Positions 42,548 through 51,063 are shown, counted from the first letter of the stretch. The stretch is 64,000 nt of DNA from Streptomyces endocoffeicus (GCF_016741935.1 NZ_JAERRG010000012.1:124001-188000); one strand, 5' to 3'. Translations and numbers: made by a program. Notes: generated by a model from the letters alone, not told the origin.

Positions 42548-43513
42548 CTACAGAGGGTTCTCCCGCAACCAGGTCAGCACCTGGTCGGCGTGCTCGTTCG
42601 GCGGGAAGATCGGATAGAAGGCGTGCTCGATCGCGCCATCGCGGATGATCAACGTCAGCCGTTTGTAGAGCGTCAGCCCGCTCACCTCGAACGTGGGCAG
42701 ACCGAGCGTCCGCGCCAGGCTCCGCGTGGGGTCGGAGAGCATCTCGAACGGCAGGCGGAGCCGCTCGGCGACCTCGCGCTGATAGTCGGTTTCCTGGCTG
42801 GACAGCCCGAACACCCGGACCGCACCGGCCGCGAGCAACTCCTGGTAGTGGTCACGGAAGCCGCACGCCTCGGGGGTACAGCCGCGCGCCCCGGGGATCG
42901 TGTCCCAGCCCTCGGGCAGGTCGGTGCCCGGACGGCCGGTGAGCGGGTAGATGTAGATCACCGTACGGCCCGGTCCGAGGGCGTCGAGACGGACCGTCGC
43001 ACCGCCGGTGCTGTGCGCTTCCAGGGGCGGCGCGGACGTCCCGGGCAGATGGGCGGCCGCACCGTCGTCCTCGGGTACGGGCAGGTCGGGCGGCAGGCTC
43101 AGGTAGTCGGTCATCAGGCGCTCTCCTTCGTCGGTGGCCGGGACACGGCTGTTGCGATGGGCGGCCTGCCGCAGATGCGTGATCAGCGCCGTCCGGCGCG
43201 CGGTGAGCCCCGCGATGCGCCGGGAGAGCTCGTCGATCGCCTCCCGGTACTCGGCCAGTGAGGCCGGGCAGTCATCGGCGTGCCGATGACCGCCGGCGAG
43301 ACAGTCCAGGAACGGCCGGGTGCGCTCCACGGGCAGCCCTAGTTCGCTGAGCGCCCGGATCTCCCGCACGAGCCGCACATCGTGCTCGCCGTAGTCCCGG
43401 TAGCTGTTGGCCAGCCGCTCGGGCGTCAGCAGCCCCAGCGATTCGTAGTAGCGCACCGCTTTGGTCGTCACACCCGCCCGCCGGGCCAGCTCACCGATTC
43501 GCACGTCTCTCAC
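42548..43513 (-). CDS. MerR-family regulator fused to a BCP-type peroxiredoxin
   Basis: A single frame of 321 residues with two domains. Residues 1-125 are a MerR winged helix with coiled coil: MRDVRIGELARRAGVTTKAV, then RYYESLGLLTPERLANSYRD. Residues about 135-321 are an AhpC/BCP-like thioredoxin fold: GRTVIYIYPLTGRPGTDLPE then GARGCTPEACGFRDHYQELL, where the Cys pair spaced by five matches the peroxidatic and resolving cysteines of BCP, and LPFEMLSDPTRSLARTLGLP. The fusion suggests direct redox sensing at the promoter. A MerR-type operator lies 16 bp upstream of the gene. Confidence 0.85.
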   Translation of the reverse strand: MRDVRIGELARRAGVTTKAVRYYESLGLLTPERLANSYRDYGEHDVRLVREIRALSELGLPVERTRPFLDCLAGGHRHADDCPASLAEYREAIDELSRRIAGLTARRTALITHLRQAAHRNSRVPATDEGERLMTDYLSLPPDLPVPEDDGAAAHLPGTSAPPLEAHSTGGATVRLDALGPGRTVIYIYPLTGRPGTDLPEGWDTIPGARGCTPEACGFRDHYQELLAAGAVRVFGLSSQETDYQREVAERLRLPFEMLSDPTRSLARTLGLPTFEVSGLTLYKRLTLIIRDGAIEHAFYPIFPPNEHADQVLTWLRENPL

Positions 43514-43528
43514 CTCGAAGAACGCTAA

Positions 43529-43550
43529 ACCTTGCCCTCGAGGGTAAGGT
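43529..43550. promoter_or_regulatory. MerR-type operator before MerR-peroxiredoxin gene
   Basis: ACCTTGCCCTCGAGGGTAAGGT, with arms ACCTTGCCCTC and GAGGGTAAGGT and one mismatched pair. It is a near-perfect 22-bp dyad typical of MerR regulators, which bind within spaced promoters. It lies just upstream of the fusion gene start at 43513, so autoregulation is inferred. Confidence 0.75.
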
Positions 43551-43566
43551 CAAGTCGAGGTGCCGG

Positions 43567-43606
43567 TACCGCTGGGCAGTGCTCCGTACCGCTGGGCAGT
43601 GCTCCG
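43567..43606. repeat. Two tandem copies of a 20-bp repeat
   Basis: The 20-bp unit TACCGCTGGGCAGTGCTCCG occurs twice without a gap, between the MerR operator and the end of the GNAT gene. Function unknown; could be a recent slippage product. Confidence 0.8.
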
Positions 43607-43629
43607 TCGGCGGCCCGGCCGCTACCCCT

Positions 43630-44097
43630 TCACCGCTCGTCGGGCGCCGGTTCGGTTACGCGCTTCCGGTAGTGGACGCGGTCGTACTGGCCGTCCCGGC
43701 GGCGTTCCGTCACCTCGTATCCGTACCTCGGGTAGATCTCCTGGTTCTCCCACATGAGGGCGTTGGTGTAGAGCCGGATCTCCGGGAGGCCGAGGGCGCG
43801 TGCGTGGGTTTCGGCGAAGGTGAGCAGGTGCTTGCCCACGCCCTGGCGGTGGGCGTCGGGGTGTACGGCGATGTTCTCCAGGACGAGGTGGTCGGGCTCG
43901 GCCACCAGGACCAGCACGCCCACGACCGGGTCGCCGGTGACGAAGACGCGGCCCGCCGCGATGTCGGCCGCGTGGTCGGCGTCCATGGGGGCCGGGCGGA
44001 GCCCGATCCGGGCGACGTAGGGGCGGTATGCCGCGTCGATGACGGCCTTCACGGCGTCGGCGTCGGCGGCCGTCGCGGGGCGGAGGTGGTGGTCCAT
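43630..44097 (-). CDS. GNAT-family N-acetyltransferase
   Basis: Protein of 155 residues with the acetyl-CoA loop NIAVHPDAHRQGVGKHLLTF (motif A, R/Q-x-x-G-x-G) and the C-terminal WENQEIYPRYGYEV element. Cytoplasmic acetyltransferase with unknown acceptor. It reads convergently... toward the MerR fusion on the same strand, with the 20-bp repeat between. Start ATG at 44097; the next gene on the same strand is DUF899. Confidence 0.85.
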   Translation of the reverse strand: MDHHLRPATAADADAVKAVIDAAYRPYVARIGLRPAPMDADHAADIAAGRVFVTGDPVVGVLVLVAEPDHLVLENIAVHPDAHRQGVGKHLLTFAETHARALGLPEIRLYTNALMWENQEIYPRYGYEVTERRRDGQYDRVHYRKRVTEPAPDER

Positions 44098-44155
44098 GGC
44101 TCCACAGTGTGCGGCATACGGACGTCAATGTGTGCTGGTCACGGGGCTGGCCTCG

Positions 44156-44285
44156 GGGGCCGCGAAGGTCAAGCGGGCTGGTGACGGGGCCCCGGAGGTC
44201 AGGCGGGCTGGTGACGGGCCCCGGAGGTCAGGCGGGCCAACCTCGGGGGCCGCGGAGGTCAAGCGGCCCGGCCTCGGGGGCCGCG
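44156..44285. repeat. About 30-bp imperfect tandem repeat, four and a half copies
   Basis: Units such as GGGGGCCGCGGAGGTCAAGC followed by GGCCCGGCCTC, differing by a few bases, run from 44156 to about 44285. The last copies overlap the C-terminal codons of the DUF899 gene. Otherwise the region between the two genes is non-coding. Confidence 0.7.
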
Positions 44286-44984
44286 GCGCGTTTGGGCCAG
44301 CCATTCCGGGGCCGGCTCGGGGGCACCGTATGCGTCGTGCCAGTTCCACCATTCGTACGGCGGGGTCTGGGGGTAGCCCTCGGGCGAGTCCTCCCATGTC
44401 TCCTGCCGTCCGAGCGCGGTCATGTCGAGGTAGCTCCAGGTGCTGCCCAGCGCCTCGTCGCCGCGGGCGTTGATGAAGTAGGTGCGGAACACGCGGTCGC
44501 CGTCGCGGATGAACGCGTTCGTGCCGTGCCACTCGTCCACGTCGAAGTCGGCGTCGAAGTCATCGGTGATCGTGTACCAGGGCATCGTCCAGCCCATCCG
44601 CGCCTTCACCTGCTCGATCTCCGGCTGCGGGGCGCGCGAGGCGAAGACGAGGGTGGTGTCGCGGGCGTTGAGGTGGGCGAGGTCGCCGACGTGGTCGGCG
44701 ACCATGGAGCAGCCGCGGCAGGCGTGCTCGGGCCAGCCGTACACGATGGGCTCGAAGAAGGCGCGATAGAGGATCAGCTGACGACGCCCCGCGAACAGGT
44801 CGAGCAGGCTCATCCTGCCCTCGGGGCCGTCGAACGCGTACGCCTTCTCCACCGCCAGCCACGGCATCCGCCGGCGCTTGGCGGCCAGTGCGTCACGGGC
44901 GCGGGTCAGCCGCTTCTCTTCGCCGAGCAGCTGCTGACGCGCGGCCTCCCACTCCTGCGCCGAAACGATCGCGGGTGACTCCAT
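44259..44984 (-). CDS. DUF899-family thioredoxin-like protein
   Basis: Protein of 241 residues. DUF899 signatures: MPWLAVEKAYAFDGPEGRMS, LFAGRRQLILYRAFFEP, ACRGCSMVADHVGDLAHLNARD (the CxxC-like motif), and NAFIRDGDRVFRTYF. The fold is thioredoxin-like, sometimes linked with dithiol/disulfide chemistry. The start at 44984 (MESPAIVSAQEW) has a GAAGG site; an upstream frame adds a basic leader that does not resemble the family. The C-terminal codons lie in a tandem repeat. Confidence 0.82.
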   Translation of the reverse strand: MESPAIVSAQEWEAARQQLLGEEKRLTRARDALAAKRRRMPWLAVEKAYAFDGPEGRMSLLDLFAGRRQLILYRAFFEPIVYGWPEHACRGCSMVADHVGDLAHLNARDTTLVFASRAPQPEIEQVKARMGWTMPWYTITDDFDADFDVDEWHGTNAFIRDGDRVFRTYFINARGDEALGSTWSYLDMTALGRQETWEDSPEGYPQTPPYEWWNWHDAYGAPEPAPEWLAQTRRGPRGRAA

Positions 44985-45145
44985 CGTGACGTTCACCTTC
45001 CAGTCCGGTTCCAGTCCGGTCCACGCTCCACCGCCCCCGCCATCCAGGGTCGGCCGTCGTGGGCGAGGGCGCACGCCGGTGCGCCGGAAGTTGAACGTTC
45101 GATCGATCAGGGAGTCTTGTTGCCCGTACTCGTTGCTCATGGCAA

Positions 45146-45170
45146 ATCCCCAGGCCAGCGGCCTGGGGAT
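45146..45170. terminator. Perfect hairpin after DUF4232-like lipoprotein gene
   Basis: ATCCCCAGGCC (45146-45156) pairs with GGCCTGGGGAT (45160-45170) around an AGC loop. It follows the gene ending at 45187 on the minus strand and separates it from the DUF899 gene. Confidence 0.85.
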
Positions 45171-45186
45171 GCCATGCTGTGCGCGC

Positions 45187-45813
45187 CTACTTGCCGGTGC
45201 CGACCGGGTCCACCTTGATGGCGTCGCCGGAGCCGTCGGTGACGGGGACGTTGATGCTCACGGGGAGGGAGTGGGAGTGGGTCTCGTTGGGCGGGGTGAC
45301 GACGAGGGTGGTGAAGGTCTCGCCGCTGCCGCCGGAGTTGTTCGGCGGGTAGTAGAGCGTGAAGCGGGTCTCCTCGCCCGGCTTGACCTTGGTCTTCGGC
45401 GCCGCGATGTCGCTGCGCTCGGCGCTGAGCGAGCCGTTCTTGCTCTTGAGGTCCACGCCGGGGAAGCCCTGGAGGGTGCAGGGGGCGGACCCGTTGTTCT
45501 TGAGGTCGACGATCAGCGTGCCCTCACCCATGCCGTGCGAGCTCCTGAACCCGAGCTGCGAGGTCTTGCAGGCGCCCGCACCGGCGCCGCCACCGCCGCC
45601 CGCACCGCCATTGCCCTGGTCGCCTCCGGCCGAACCGGACGAGCCCCCGTCCGACGAACCGGAGTCCGAGGAGTCGCTCGCGGCCGAGGAGGGCGAGCTT
45701 CCGCCGGCGTCCGCGTTGTCCTGGCACGCGGTCAGACCGAACGCGGCGACAGCGACGACGGCCGCGGCGGCGGCCTTGCGGGCATGGCGAAGGGTGGTGC
45801 TGCGGTGCGACAT
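45187..45813 (-). CDS. DUF4232-like lipoprotein
   Basis: Protein of 208 residues: signal peptide with lipobox GLTACQ, a Ser/Gly/Ala linker (about 30-85), then a beta-sandwich domain with CKTSQLGFRSSHGMGEGTLI, CTLQGFPGVDLKS and KPGEETRFTLYYPP. It matches DUF4232 secreted proteins, and two cysteines could form a disulfide. The start at 45813 is chosen with a GGGAACCC site; the upstream frame adds non-homologous residues. The shared upstream motif lies at 45901-45919. Confidence 0.85.
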   Translation of the reverse strand: MSHRSTTLRHARKAAAAAVVAVAAFGLTACQDNADAGGSSPSSAASDSSDSGSSDGGSSGSAGGDQGNGGAGGGGGAGAGACKTSQLGFRSSHGMGEGTLIVDLKNNGSAPCTLQGFPGVDLKSKNGSLSAERSDIAAPKTKVKPGEETRFTLYYPPNNSGGSGETFTTLVVTPPNETHSHSLPVSINVPVTDGSGDAIKVDPVGTGK

Positions 45814-45900
45814 GGGTTCCCTGTTGTCGTGGGCTTCGACCCCGTCCCCCGGGGTCGTGACAGTAAGACTGTCAGTTGACACTGACGATCTACTGCCGCG

Positions 45901-45919
45901 CCACTAACGCCCCGATAAC
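45901..45919 (-). promoter_or_regulatory. Shared 19-bp motif upstream of DUF4232-like gene (site C)
   Basis: On the minus strand it reads GTTATCGGGGCGTTAGTGG, 88 bp from the start codon at 45813. It matches site A (GTTAGCGGGGCGCTAATGG) at 16 of 19 positions in the same orientation. Confidence 0.6.
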
Positions 45920-46300
45920 AGGCTCACAACGCTCTGACCTCGTACTTCGTCGTCCCGACCGCCTTGTAGAGCGAACCCGCGCAATATGAGGGCGAGTTAC
46001 GTCATGTACCGCATCATCCTCTTTGTCCGGCCGAGCTCCATGGGCGCTGAATCAATCCGGAAGGGCTCCGAAAATTTTCGATGAATGATCCCCGGAAATG
46101 ATCTCTCATCTCTCCCCCTCATCGATCATTCCCGGATTCGATCAATAAGGAGAGGCGTTGAACAGGAAATACTACCTCCCGAGAGATCACCGGCCACAAC
46201 AGAGTTTCCGTAATCCTTGCGGAAACCGTTGACACCCCACGGTGCCGGTCCAACACTGTCCGCACCAACAGGCCCCCACCACAACCGAGGAGGAGGAAAC
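45920..46300. promoter_or_regulatory. Upstream region of the xylanase gene
   Basis: Non-coding gap before the xylanase gene, AT-rich in the middle. It contains CGAAAATTTTCG (46069-46080), a perfect 12-bp palindrome resembling GAAA-N-TTTC operators of xylan-responsive regulators in Streptomyces, and the dyad GTTTCCG (46204-46210) / CGGAAAC (46220-46226). A GAGGAGGAGGAAAC ribosome site ends the region. Xylan induction is expected; the specific regulator is inferred. Confidence 0.55.
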
Positions 46301-46996
46301 ATGCACCGGGACGACACCCCCGCCCGGCCGATCAGCCGCAGAAACTTAATCGGCCGGGCCGGCGCCCTGACGCTGGTCACGTCCGGGCTGACGCTGCCCA
46401 CTATCGGAACCGCGAGCGCCGACACCACCATCACCACGAACCAAACCGGCACCAACAACGGCTTCTACTATTCGTTCTGGACCGACGGCGGTGGGTCGGT
46501 CTCCATGACGCTGTCGTCAGGCGGCAGTTACCGGACCTCATGGACCAACTGCGGGAATTTCGTGTGCGGTAAGGGCTGGAGCAACGGCGGACGCAGGAGC
46601 GTGCAGTACTCGGGCAGCTTCAACCCGTCCGGCAATGGATATCTCTGTCTCTACGGGTGGACCTCGAATCCGCTCGTGGAATACTACGTCGTCGACAACT
46701 GGGGTACATACCGGCCCACGGGAACGTACAAGGGCGCCGTCACCAGCGATGGCGGCACGTACGACATCTACCAGACAACGCGCTACAACGCCCCCTCGGT
46801 CGAGGGCATCCGGACGTTCAACCAGTACTGGAGCGTCCGGCAGTCGAAGAAAACGGGCGGCACCATCACCACGGGCAATCACTTCGACGCATGGGCCCGG
46901 TCCGGAATGGGTCTGGGCACCTTCAAGTACTACATGATCCTCGCGACTGAGGGATATCAGAGCAGCGGGAATTCGAATCTCACCGTGAGCGGATGA
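46301..46996 (+). CDS. GH11 endo-1,4-beta-xylanase
   Basis: Secreted hydrolase of xylan, 231 residues. The N-terminus has a Tat-type signal (ISRRNLIGRAGALTLVTSG), cleaved near ASA-DTT. The catalytic domain is the GH11 jelly roll: NQTGTNNGFYYSFWTDGGG, LVEYYVVDNWGTYRPTG with the nucleophile Glu (near 126) and YMILATEGYQSSG with the acid/base Glu (near 216). There is no cellulose-binding module, so it is a single-domain enzyme. The upstream region holds operator-like palindromes, consistent with xylan-controlled expression. Confidence 0.95.
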   Translation: MHRDDTPARPISRRNLIGRAGALTLVTSGLTLPTIGTASADTTITTNQTGTNNGFYYSFWTDGGGSVSMTLSSGGSYRTSWTNCGNFVCGKGWSNGGRRSVQYSGSFNPSGNGYLCLYGWTSNPLVEYYVVDNWGTYRPTGTYKGAVTSDGGTYDIYQTTRYNAPSVEGIRTFNQYWSVRQSKKTGGTITTGNHFDAWARSGMGLGTFKYYMILATEGYQSSGNSNLTVSG

Positions 46997-47036
46997 CATT
47001 CCGGTCCGACCCGGCGATCCCGTGCCACCACCACAG

Positions 47037-47061
47037 AGCCCCAGGCCAACCGCCTGGGGCT
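47037..47061 (+). terminator. Hairpin terminator after xylanase gene
   Basis: AGCCCCAGGC (47037-47046) pairs with GCCTGGGGCT (47052-47061), followed by GCTTTCTTG. Resembles other GC-rich terminators here, including that of tRNA-Gly, by convergent form rather than homology. Confidence 0.75.
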
Positions 47062-47229
47062 GCTTTCTTGTCCGGGCCACGCCACGCTCCCCGGTGCCCG
47101 TCGCGGTTCGGGCCCCGCAAGGTTTCGGCAAGGGGTCGGCAAGCCTTCTGTCCGGCCGGCCGGGGAGAGGACCGAGGTCAACGAAAGTCCGTATCCGAAA
47201 CCCGCACAAGAGATCAACGGGGGGACGCC

Positions 47230-48456
47230 ATGTCGGCGTTGAGCACGATCGCAGATTATTCGTCGGACGAGCCCCGCCAGTGGCTCACACTGGTGGGACG
47301 CAAGAAGGTGCTGGCCGTCGTCCACACCATCACCTACGCCAAGCGGCTTCTCGATGTCCTGTCACTCCTGGAGGCCGACTTCCGGCTCCAAGTGGTGTTC
47401 ACCACGCCACCCCATGCCTTCGGGGACGAAGTGCCGCGCTTCCTCCAACAGTTGGGAAGCCCTGTGCTCCCTTGGTCAGAGGCTACCCACATGACGTTCG
47501 ACCTCGCCGTGGCAGCGGGTCCGCGCGGAGTGGAGCAGGTGCAAGCGCCCCTGATCACGCTGGGGCACGGTGCCAACTACCTTAAACGCGTGCCCGGGGC
47601 GTCGGATGCGGGCGTTGCCGGGCTGCGCAGGCGGGACCTCATGCCCGGCGGGAAGCCTCCGGCCGCTGTGGTCGTACCGCACCAGGCTGATCTGGAAGAG
47701 CTGGGCCGACATTGCCCGGAGGCGCTTCAGCTGGCGCACGTGGTTGGCGACCCCGCGCACGACCGGATCACCGCGAGCCTGTCGCGGCGCACCGCGTATC
47801 GCCGTGCGCTGGGTCTCGCGGACGGGGAACGGCTGGTGCTCGCCGTCTCCACCTGGGGTCCCCACTCCTTCTTCGGCCGTTTCGAGATGTTGCTGCCGCG
47901 CATGGTCGGGGAGCTTCCACCCGGGCGGTACCGTATCGCCGTCCTCGTCCACCCCAACGTCTGGTCGGGCCATGGCCCCTGGCAGGTCAGGACGTGGTTG
48001 GCGTGGTGCCGCCGACTCGGGGTCAGCGTGGTGCCGCCAGAGGCCGACTGGCGCAGCGTCCTGATCGCCGCTGACTACATCATGGGCGACCACGGCTCAG
48101 TCACCCTCTACGGAACGCTCACCGGAGTGCCGATCCTGTTGACCGGGTCGCCGGAGCCGGAAATCAACCCGCGCTCTCCGGCCGCCACGCTCGCCGTCAC
48201 CGCCCCGGCGCTGTCCCCGGCTCATCCGCTCCCTGAGCAACTCGACTACGCCGCCGCCGAATACCGCCCGGAGGAGTACGCCGCGATCGCCGCACGCATC
48301 ACCTCCGAGCCCGGCCGTTTCCACCGCAACATGCGGCGGCTGATGTATCGGCTGATGGGATTGGGCCAGCCCGCCCACGAGCCGCGGGCGATGCCGCTGC
48401 CGGAGCCGCCGACGCTGCGAACGTGGTCGTCCGATCGTGGAGAGGCATCGGCATGA
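47230..48456 (+). CDS. GT-B-like glycosyltransferase-related protein
   Basis: Protein of 408 residues. N-terminal part: KKVLAVVHTITYAKRLLDVL then LLEADFRLQVVFTTPPHAF; later LVLAVSTWGPHSFFGRFEML and a C-terminal ADYIMGDHGSVTLYGTLTG, the pattern of GT-B proteins related to CDP-glycerol glycerophosphotransferases. Related Streptomyces genes are often misnamed as translation initiation factor. Start at 47230 follows a GGGGG site; it overlaps the next gene by ATGA. Probably cytoplasmic. Donor and acceptor unknown; may modify a small molecule or a cell-surface glycan. Confidence 0.65.
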   Translation: MSALSTIADYSSDEPRQWLTLVGRKKVLAVVHTITYAKRLLDVLSLLEADFRLQVVFTTPPHAFGDEVPRFLQQLGSPVLPWSEATHMTFDLAVAAGPRGVEQVQAPLITLGHGANYLKRVPGASDAGVAGLRRRDLMPGGKPPAAVVVPHQADLEELGRHCPEALQLAHVVGDPAHDRITASLSRRTAYRRALGLADGERLVLAVSTWGPHSFFGRFEMLLPRMVGELPPGRYRIAVLVHPNVWSGHGPWQVRTWLAWCRRLGVSVVPPEADWRSVLIAADYIMGDHGSVTLYGTLTGVPILLTGSPEPEINPRSPAATLAVTAPALSPAHPLPEQLDYAAAEYRPEEYAAIAARITSEPGRFHRNMRRLMYRLMGLGQPAHEPRAMPLPEPPTLRTWSSDRGEASA

Positions 48457-48965
48457 GGCGCCCGGCCGGTTGCTTCGTCACCGTGGAATGGTGGGAGGAG
48501 GCGCCACCGGATCCGGTGCCCACTCCGTCCGTGTGTCTCTGGACAGGCCCGGCGGCGGGCGGAGGCGTCCTGCTGGCCCGTACCGGTCTCACGGGCATCC
48601 GCCGGGCGGCTGTCCTCGACGAGCATCTGACGGTGGACGCCGATGTCTGCGCCGACGCACGCGGGCTGGACTGCGCCGACGTCCTGCGCGGAAGCCGCCC
48701 GCGGCCACCCGCCGAGGCGGTGCGGTGGCTTGCGGAGATCGGGCCCGCCGGACCGGGGTGCCGCCTGGCCGCCGTACCGCTGACCGGTGGCGGGTGGGTG
48801 GCGCGCGGCGGTACGGACCCGGGCGTGGTGACCCTGCCGTGCCGGGTGCCACCGGAGCAATGGCTCTTCGTGTCCTGCCTGCACGCCTGGCTGGTGGCGG
48901 GGCTCCCGCTGAGCGGAATGTTGGAGGCACGCCCGCGGATCACGTACCACCCGGCGATTCCCTGA
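48453..48965 (+). CDS. Small protein coupled to GT-B-like gene
   Basis: Protein of 170 residues beginning MRRPAGCFVTVEWWEEAPPD, overlapping the previous gene by ATGA. The sequence has many Trp, Gly and Pro residues and no known domain. No signal peptide and no membrane helix. Its role is tied to its GT-B-like partner by overlap. It ends inside the convergent STAND ATPase gene by 26 bp. Confidence 0.65.
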   Translation: MRRPAGCFVTVEWWEEAPPDPVPTPSVCLWTGPAAGGGVLLARTGLTGIRRAAVLDEHLTVDADVCADARGLDCADVLRGSRPRPPAEAVRWLAEIGPAGPGCRLAAVPLTGGGWVARGGTDPGVVTLPCRVPPEQWLFVSCLHAWLVAGLPLSGMLEARPRITYHPAIP

Positions 48966-51063
48966 GCCGACGCGCGTCGGAGGGGCTGGTGACCTCGAAC
49001 AGCGCAAGCGCCCGGGCCCGGTAGTTCCGTGCCGCCGCCTCTTCCCCGCGGTCCCGGGCGCTGTCTCCGAGCATTTCGAGGGCACGAGCCTGCCAGTGGG
49101 CGGCGCCGGATGAGGTGAACACCGCGAGGGCCTCTTCCATCGCCGCCACACCCACCAGGTGCTCACCGGCGCGCGCACGGGCACGTCCCAGGAAGACCAA
49201 GGCGCGCGCCGCGTCATGGGGGTCGTTGACGGCCAGCAGGCCGGCGCGCGCATGTGTGAAGTACTCGACGGCCCGGCCCGTGTCATCCTGGGCGAGTGCG
49301 ATCTCGCCCAGGATGATCCTGGCCAGGGCCACACCGCGGGGGTAGCCGCATGCCTCCCATAAGGCGATGGCCTGGTGCAGATACTCCACGGCACGCGCCA
49401 TCCGCCGGGCCTCGCGGTGGCAGCCGCCGAGGCCCAGCAACGCCTGCCCCTCATCCCGTACGTCGCCCGCCTCGTGCGCCGCCCGGCGGGACTCCTCATA
49501 CCACTCGGCCGCGTCGTCCACGCGGCCGGCGGCGCTCAAGCCGATGGCGCCGGAGTTGAGCATCTGGCGCTCGGCTTCGGCGTTGCCGTCTCCTCGGGCC
49601 GCCTCCAGGCCGATCTCGTGGGCCTCGATCCACAGGTCGTGGTGGCGCAGCCGAAGGAAGACCGGCCACATGGCGTCCACGAGCTGCCAGGTCATCGCAT
49701 GCCACTCGCATGCCGCCGCGGCGCGTATCACCGCCATGAGGTTCATCCGGTGGGCATCCAGCCAGGCGAGCGCGCCCGGATCGTCGGTGAAGGGGATGGG
49801 TAGCCCGGCGGGGTGGACCACGTCCCTGTCGAGGGTGAACTGCGCGGGTGTGATCAGCTTCTCCGCTTCGGTGGCCGTCTCCAGATACCAGTCGCAGACC
49901 CGCCGCAGCGCCTCGGCACGAGTCGTAGCGCTCTCCTCAGCGATCGCCCGGCCGTGGGCGTGGACCCGCACGAGGTCGTGGAAGCGGCAGCTGCCCGGGC
50001 CGATGTCCTCCATCAGGTTGGCCTCGACGAGTTCGTCCAGCCGGGCTTCCGCCCATGTCAGGGACTCGGTGCAGGCCGCGGCGGCGCTTCTCGCGTCGAA
50101 GGTGCGCAAGGGCAGCGGGCCGAGCCTGCGGTACAAGAGGGCAGCGCCCTCGGTCAGTACGGCGTAGGAAGCGTCCAGCGCGTTGCTCACCGTGGTCTCA
50201 CCCTCCACTTGCAGCACGGCCAGCCGCTCCGCGTCCCGGGTCAGGGCATCGGCCAGTGTCTTCACGGACTGTCGTGGCCTCGACGCCAGGCGCGCGGAGG
50301 CCAGGCAGACGGCCAGGGGCAATCCGGCACACAGCATGACGACCTGACGCACGGCGTGCGGCTCGTTCGCGACGCGGTCGTCACCGATCGCACGACTGAG
50401 CAACTCGGCCCCGGCTTCCGGTTCCAGCGGCTCCAACTGGTGCATCGCCGCTCCGTCCATGCGAAGGCCGGTCAGCCTGCGGCGGCTGGTGACCACGGTG
50501 AGGCCACCGGGCCCCGCGTGCAGCAGCGGGCGGACCTGCGCGGCCGTGAACGCGTTGTCCAGCAGTACCGCGATCCGGGCGTCAGCGGTCCAAGACCGCC
50601 ACAGCGACGCCTTTTCGGCCATATCAGCGGGCACCGAGCCGGCACCGAGCGCCCGCAGGAACTGGCTCAGGATCTCACCAGAGCTCGCGGGACCCTCGGT
50701 CGAGTGGCCCCGGAGGTCGGCGTAAAGCTGTCCGTCGGGAAACTCGGGCGCGAGTGAGTGGAGCCAGCTGCACACCAATGTCGTCTTGCCGATGCCGGCC
50801 GGGCCGCTGACCACGACCAGCGAGCGTGATGTGGTGTCCCGCCCACCGCCGGTCAACTGTGCGTCCAGCGCCGCCAGGTCATCGCCACGGCCGGTGAAGT
50901 GGGCGGGGACCGGCAGGAGCTGCCGAGGTGGCGGCACCGCGGGGGCCGCGCCGGTGTGCACATGGATGCCGCCGTGCACATCGCGCGCCTGTACCGCGGG
51001 ACCCTGAATCCGGGCCCGGTCACCGATCAGGTTCTCATGAGCGTCCCTGGGTACCTGGCCCAT
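48940..51063 (-). CDS. STAND ATPase (NB-ARC + TPR) with amyloid-like N-terminal motif
   Basis: Protein of 707 residues without an N-terminal DNA-binding domain. Residues about 11-36 (NLIGDRARIQGPAVQARDV continuing as HGGIHVH) resemble the bacterial amyloid signalling motifs (BASS3/RHIM-like) reported on NLR-like STAND proteins. The NB-ARC domain has Walker A SGPAGIGKTTL, Walker B IAVLLDNAF, and a GLPLAV motif; a TPR-like helical array makes up the C-terminal half. Such proteins sense a ligand and oligomerise to drive a partner, sometimes in antiphage defence. No partner effector with the same motif is seen in the window. Divergent from the SARP gene. Confidence 0.82.
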   Translation of the reverse strand: MGQVPRDAHENLIGDRARIQGPAVQARDVHGGIHVHTGAAPAVPPPRQLLPVPAHFTGRGDDLAALDAQLTGGGRDTTSRSLVVVSGPAGIGKTTLVCSWLHSLAPEFPDGQLYADLRGHSTEGPASSGEILSQFLRALGAGSVPADMAEKASLWRSWTADARIAVLLDNAFTAAQVRPLLHAGPGGLTVVTSRRRLTGLRMDGAAMHQLEPLEPEAGAELLSRAIGDDRVANEPHAVRQVVMLCAGLPLAVCLASARLASRPRQSVKTLADALTRDAERLAVLQVEGETTVSNALDASYAVLTEGAALLYRRLGPLPLRTFDARSAAAACTESLTWAEARLDELVEANLMEDIGPGSCRFHDLVRVHAHGRAIAEESATTRAEALRRVCDWYLETATEAEKLITPAQFTLDRDVVHPAGLPIPFTDDPGALAWLDAHRMNLMAVIRAAAACEWHAMTWQLVDAMWPVFLRLRHHDLWIEAHEIGLEAARGDGNAEAERQMLNSGAIGLSAAGRVDDAAEWYEESRRAAHEAGDVRDEGQALLGLGGCHREARRMARAVEYLHQAIALWEACGYPRGVALARIILGEIALAQDDTGRAVEYFTHARAGLLAVNDPHDAARALVFLGRARARAGEHLVGVAAMEEALAVFTSSGAAHWQARALEMLGDSARDRGEEAAARNYRARALALFEVTSPSDARRLRESPGGT

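Noticed and set aside
45920..46300. A riboswitch in the leader of the xylanase gene
   Set aside because: No conserved riboswitch core can be seen; the dyads are better read as protein operators.
47037..47061. Hairpin after the xylanase as another tRNA-Gly att scar
   Set aside because: Only the CCCCAGGC terminator form is shared; there is no tRNA T-arm sequence, so it is a normal terminator.
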